Part shown: positions 61,234 to 64,000 of the stretch, piece after piece
Position numbering within the stretch: position 1 is the first letter of the stretch
Layout: each line of letters opens with the position of its first letter
NCBI RefSeq assembly: GCF_004216695.1
Contig: NZ_SGXC01000002.1
Location: 1,240,001-1,304,000, forward strand
DNA length: 64,000 nt
DNA from: Pigmentiphaga kullae
Lineage (GTDB): Bacteria > Pseudomonadota > Gammaproteobacteria > Burkholderiales > Burkholderiaceae_B
Reading direction: 5' to 3'
Notes under the pieces: generated by a model
Databases searched by the model: none
What the model was told of the DNA's origin: nothing
What the model saw: the letters and a program-made list of their open reading frames with translations, nothing else
Made by a program: the position numbers and the translations under genes

Positions 61234-61905
61234 TCAGGCCGGCAGCAGCGCATCCAGCCGGGCTTTCAGCAGCCGGGGGAAATGCGGCCGCCAGCGGGCA
61301 TTGGCGGGCGAAGGATGCGGCAAGGGGTGCAGGCGCAGGACCCGTTCGCGGCCTTGCGCGCGCAGGGGCACGGCAACGCTGGATTCGTACTTGTCCTCGC
61401 GCCGCCAGAATTCGCGGACAGCGGCCAGTTCCTCGCCCGCCAGGCCGATGCTGAACCATTCGAAGGCTTCGTTGCCCAGGGTGACGACATCGCCGCCGCG
61501 CCACTGCGCCGACAAGATATGCTGGATCAATGGCTGGAAACGCTGCCGCACCGCCGGCGACCACGCCTTGTTGTGCAAGGGCTTGTAGGGCACGGTGCTG
61601 ATCCAGAAGCAGCCCGCGCCGACGCGCAGGCCTTCGTCGAACGAATACGGCACGTCGGGCGCCAGGTGGCGGTGCAGTTCGGCGCGCAGCAACTGGCCGG
61701 AGCTGCCCACGAAGGGCTGCCCGTGCCGGACTTCGTCCGCGCCCGGGTCGCGGCCGAAGAAGCACAATGGCGCATCGGCAGGCCCCAGACCTAGAATAGG
61801 AACGAGCGGATCGCGGCCGGCGGCGGCATAGGCCTCGCCGTCGATGCGATCGAGGCCGGCGGCCAGGCGGCGGAAAGCGGCAAGTTGTTCGGCGTCCAGG
61901 GGCAT
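61234..61905 (-). CDS. Uracil-DNA glycosylase superfamily protein
   Basis: Protein of 223 residues of the uracil-DNA-glycosylase superfamily. Motif A is seen as CFFGRDPGADEVRHGQPFVG and the C-terminal DNA-binding motif as HPLPHPSPANARW. The pattern does not match family 1 Ung. ATG 61905 is favoured because normal sequence begins there; two further in-frame ATGs lie upstream. It is co-directional with the SelW-like gene and divergent from the DUF72 gene. Confidence 0.85.
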   Translation of the reverse strand: MPLDAEQLAAFRRLAAGLDRIDGEAYAAAGRDPLVPILGLGPADAPLCFFGRDPGADEVRHGQPFVGSSGQLLRAELHRHLAPDVPYSFDEGLRVGAGCFWISTVPYKPLHNKAWSPAVRQRFQPLIQHILSAQWRGGDVVTLGNEAFEWFSIGLAGEELAAVREFWRREDKYESSVAVPLRAQGRERVLRLHPLPHPSPANARWRPHFPRLLKARLDALLPA

Positions 61906-61969
61906 GGCGAAGCGAAACGAAAACCGGAACGGCATTGTAGGGTCGGCCGGTGCGATGGAGAAGCGGCTC

Positions 61970-62782
61970 ATGAGCAAGGCGACAGGCGTGTCTTCCGTAC
62001 GCGTGGGCATAGGCGGCTGGGTGTTCGAACCCTGGCGCGGCAACTTCTATCCCGAGGGCCTCGTGCAAAGCCGGGAGCTGGAATACGCCAGCCGCCACGT
62101 GACCTCCATCGAGATCAACGGCACGTTCTATGGGACGCAGAAGCCGGCCAGCTTCGCGCGCTGGCACGACGAGACGCCCGAGCATTTCGTCTTCGCGCTG
62201 AAGGGTCCGCGCTTCGCCACCAACCGTCGCGTGCTGGCCGAGGCCGGCCCCTCCATCGACAAGTTCCTGGCCAGCGGCCTCGTGGAACTGAAGGACAAGC
62301 TCGGCCCCATCAACTGGCAGTTCCCGCCCACCAAGAAGTTCGACCCCGAGGACTTCGCGGCCTTCCTGGCGCTGCTGCCTCCGGAATACGAAGGCCGGCC
62401 GCTGCGCCACGCGGTGGAGGTGCGGCACGAGAGCTTCGCGGTGCCGGCCTTCGTCGAACTGCTGCGCCGGCACGAGGTCGCGGCGATCGTGGCCGACAAG
62501 GACGGCGTGCCGCACCTGCACGACGTGACGGCGCCCTTCGTCTACGTCCGGTTGCAGGGCGCGCGCGAAGACCGCAAGCTGGGCTACGCGCCGGCCGATC
62601 TCGATGCCTGGGCCGAACGCGCCCGGACATGGGCCGGCGGCAAGGCGCCGGCCGACCTGCCCTGCCTGGCCGCCTCGCCGGCCAAGGCCGCGCGGGGACG
62701 CGAGGTGTTCGTCTACATGATCAACGGTTTCAAGCCCAAGGCCCCCGCCGCGGCCATGGCCTTGATCGAACGGCTGGGTTGA
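61970..62782 (+). CDS. DUF72 family protein
   Basis: DUF72 protein of 270 residues with a predicted TIM barrel. VGIGGWVFEPWRGNFYPEG, the EINGTFYGTQ block, FALKGPRFATN and AVEVRHESF are all typical; the conserved acidic and aromatic residues are intact. ATG 61970 has GGAG upstream (an ATG at 61955 would add five residues). Function of the family is unknown. It is divergent from the glycosylase-family gene. Confidence 0.9.
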   Translation: MSKATGVSSVRVGIGGWVFEPWRGNFYPEGLVQSRELEYASRHVTSIEINGTFYGTQKPASFARWHDETPEHFVFALKGPRFATNRRVLAEAGPSIDKFLASGLVELKDKLGPINWQFPPTKKFDPEDFAAFLALLPPEYEGRPLRHAVEVRHESFAVPAFVELLRRHEVAAIVADKDGVPHLHDVTAPFVYVRLQGAREDRKLGYAPADLDAWAERARTWAGGKAPADLPCLAASPAKAARGREVFVYMINGFKPKAPAAAMALIERLG

Positions 62783-62795
62783 TCCCGGTCATCGC

Positions 62796-63491
62796 TCACC
62801 CGGACAACGACGCGCCGCCGCAGACCTGGATGTCCTGCCCGGTGATGGCCGCGGCGGCATCCGACAGCAGGAAGCCCACCAGCGCCGCCACCTCGGCCGG
62901 CTCGATCAGGCGCCCTCGCGGCGGCAGGCGCGGCGCGCTGGCGGCGCGGCCCGGGTCGTCCAGCATGGCCGTGCGCGTGGCCGCGGGCGACACCACGTTC
63001 ACCGTCACGCCCCGTGCCGCCACCTCGGCCGCCCAACTGCGCCCCATGGCCACCAGCGCGGCCTTGACCGCGGCATATTGACTGCGCCCCGCCATGCCGC
63101 GGGATACGCGGCTGCCGATCAGCACCACCCGCCCCCGGCCGCGAGCCGCCATGGCCGGCACCATGCCGTCGGCGAGCTGGCTGCCCGCGGCCACGTGCAG
63201 CCGCCACATCGACTCGAAGTCGGCGCCGTCCAGGCTGCCCAGCGGCGCGGTCCGCATGATGCCCGCCGCGTGGACCAGCGCATCGCAGTCCAGCACACCG
63301 GGCAGCGCGCCGGCGATGGCGTTGGCATCCGCGAGGTCGACCGGCCGGCCTTCGAAGCGTGGGTGATCCAGGGTAGCCGCCGCGCGGTCCAGTCCGACGA
63401 CCCGCCAGCCCTGTTCCAGCAGCGCGGCCGCCACCGCGCGGCCGATGCCCGCGCTGCTGCCCGTCACGGCGGCGCGGCGTTCATTCCGCAC
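62796..63491 (-). CDS. Short-chain dehydrogenase/reductase
   Basis: SDR of 231 residues. Cofactor motif TGSSAGIG, HAAG after strand 4, catalytic Ser in IGSRVSRG and Tyr/Lys in YAAVK. GTG 63491 is chosen because GAGGG lies upstream and the first strand follows (RRAAVTGSSAG). It overlaps the last codons of the upstream Bug gene by 11 bp, so both are one unit. Substrate unknown. Confidence 0.88.
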   Translation of the reverse strand: MRNERRAAVTGSSAGIGRAVAAALLEQGWRVVGLDRAAATLDHPRFEGRPVDLADANAIAGALPGVLDCDALVHAAGIMRTAPLGSLDGADFESMWRLHVAAGSQLADGMVPAMAARGRGRVVLIGSRVSRGMAGRSQYAAVKAALVAMGRSWAAEVAARGVTVNVVSPAATRTAMLDDPGRAASAPRLPPRGRLIEPAEVAALVGFLLSDAAAAITGQDIQVCGGASLSG

Positions 63492-64000
63492 GGATGTTGC
63501 CCTCGACGATGATCTTCTTCGACCGCGCCATGTCCTCCTGCTGGAAGCGCGCGAAGTCCTCGATGGAACCGGCCTTGAGCACCAGTCCCTGCTGCTCCAG
63601 CTTTTCGCGCATGCCGGCCTCCAGCGCCTTGTTGACTTCGGCGTTGAGCTTGTGGGCGATGTCCATGGGCAACCGGGCCGGGCCCCACAGGCCGTACCAG
63701 CTGTAGAACTCATAGCCCGGCACGGTCTCGCCCACGGTGGGCACCTCGGGCAGCGTGGGCACGCGCGAACGCGACGTGACGGCCAGGATCTTGAGCATGC
63801 CGCCCTTGTAGTACGACATGGCCCCCAGGATGGGATCGATGAAGCCGGAGATCTGCCCGCCCACCAGATCCTGGTAGGCCGGCGCGGACCCCTTGTACGG
63901 CACGATCAGGTAGTTCATCTGCCCCGCCCGGCGCAGCAGCTCGGTGGCGAGCTGGCCCGCCGATCCGGTGGAGCCGACCGCGAAGCTGAGCTTGCCCGGA
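63481..64000 (-). CDS. Bug/TctC-family solute-binding protein, N-terminus outside the window
   Basis: C-terminal 172 codons of a Bug-family protein: GKLSFAVGSTGSAGQLATEL, then IVPYKGSAPAYQDLVGGQI and VPTLPEVPTVGE are typical. The signal peptide lies beyond the window end. It overlaps the SDR gene downstream by 11 bp. Seventh Bug-family gene in the window. Confidence 0.92.
   Translation of the reverse strand, partial: PGKLSFAVGSTGSAGQLATELLRRAGQMNYLIVPYKGSAPAYQDLVGGQISGFIDPILGAMSYYKGGMLKILAVTSRSRVPTLPEVPTVGETVPGYEFYSWYGLWGPARLPMDIAHKLNAEVNKALEAGMREKLEQQGLVLKAGSIEDFARFQQEDMARSKKIIVEGNIRAE

Overview
The window is a strongly GC-rich, densely packed chromosomal segment that looks like the genus Bordetella or a close Alcaligenaceae relative (Achromobacter type). 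The reasons are seven periplasmic Bug/TctC solute-binding proteins without any TctA/TctB membrane partner, a LysR regulator beside most catabolic modules, a close homologue of the Bordetella ZIP transporter, and the beta-proteobacterial blocks glnA-ntrB-ntrC and rph-rdgB-hemW. No rRNA, tRNA, insertion sequence, prophage or CRISPR array was seen. All identifications come from reading translations and motifs by eye; no database search was run.

Layout. 0-3.4 kb: copper efflux (multicopper oxidase, cut by the window edge, and a Cu+ P-type ATPase with a MerR/CueR-type promoter). 3.4-16.7 kb: a large hydrolase-like lipoprotein, then two small catabolic modules (LysR-AtuA-AtuA-like-Bug, and Bug-Bug-isopropylmalate-dehydrogenase-like-amidohydrolase) flanking an accessory FtsH that overlaps a LysR gene. 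16.5-24 kb: a poorly understood stretch with a cupin-DUF6306-glycosyltransferase operon, a polytopic membrane protein, three overlapping genes for related membrane-anchored proteins, and a glycosidase-like lipoprotein. 24-29.3 kb: an AraC regulator, an NnrS-azurin pair behind an NsrR-type operator, an orphan Bug protein and exonuclease III.

29.3-40.1 kb: a nine-gene operon (RidA, Bug, three-subunit molybdenum hydroxylase, LigB-type dioxygenase, pyridine-oxygenase-like flavoprotein, CoxG, gamma-glutamyltransferase-like hydrolase) with a divergent LysR gene. It reads as a degradation pathway for an N-heteroaromatic or similar aromatic compound and is the best candidate here for an undescribed system. 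40.1-44.8 kb: biotin synthesis, with a BioC-BioD fusion, a BioH-like esterase and BioF divergent from BioA. 44.8-49 kb: an SDR-Bug-aldehyde dehydrogenase module with a divergent LysR.

49-64 kb: a Fur-box-preceded internally deleted superoxide dismutase coupled to a ZIP metal transporter; ntrC, ntrB and glnA with a sigma-54 promoter and NtrC site; rph-rdgB-hemW; yicC; a probably acquired HipB/HipA pair; a NifQ-like protein; a SelW-like protein; a uracil-DNA-glycosylase-family protein; a DUF72 protein; and an SDR gene next to a Bug protein cut by the window end.
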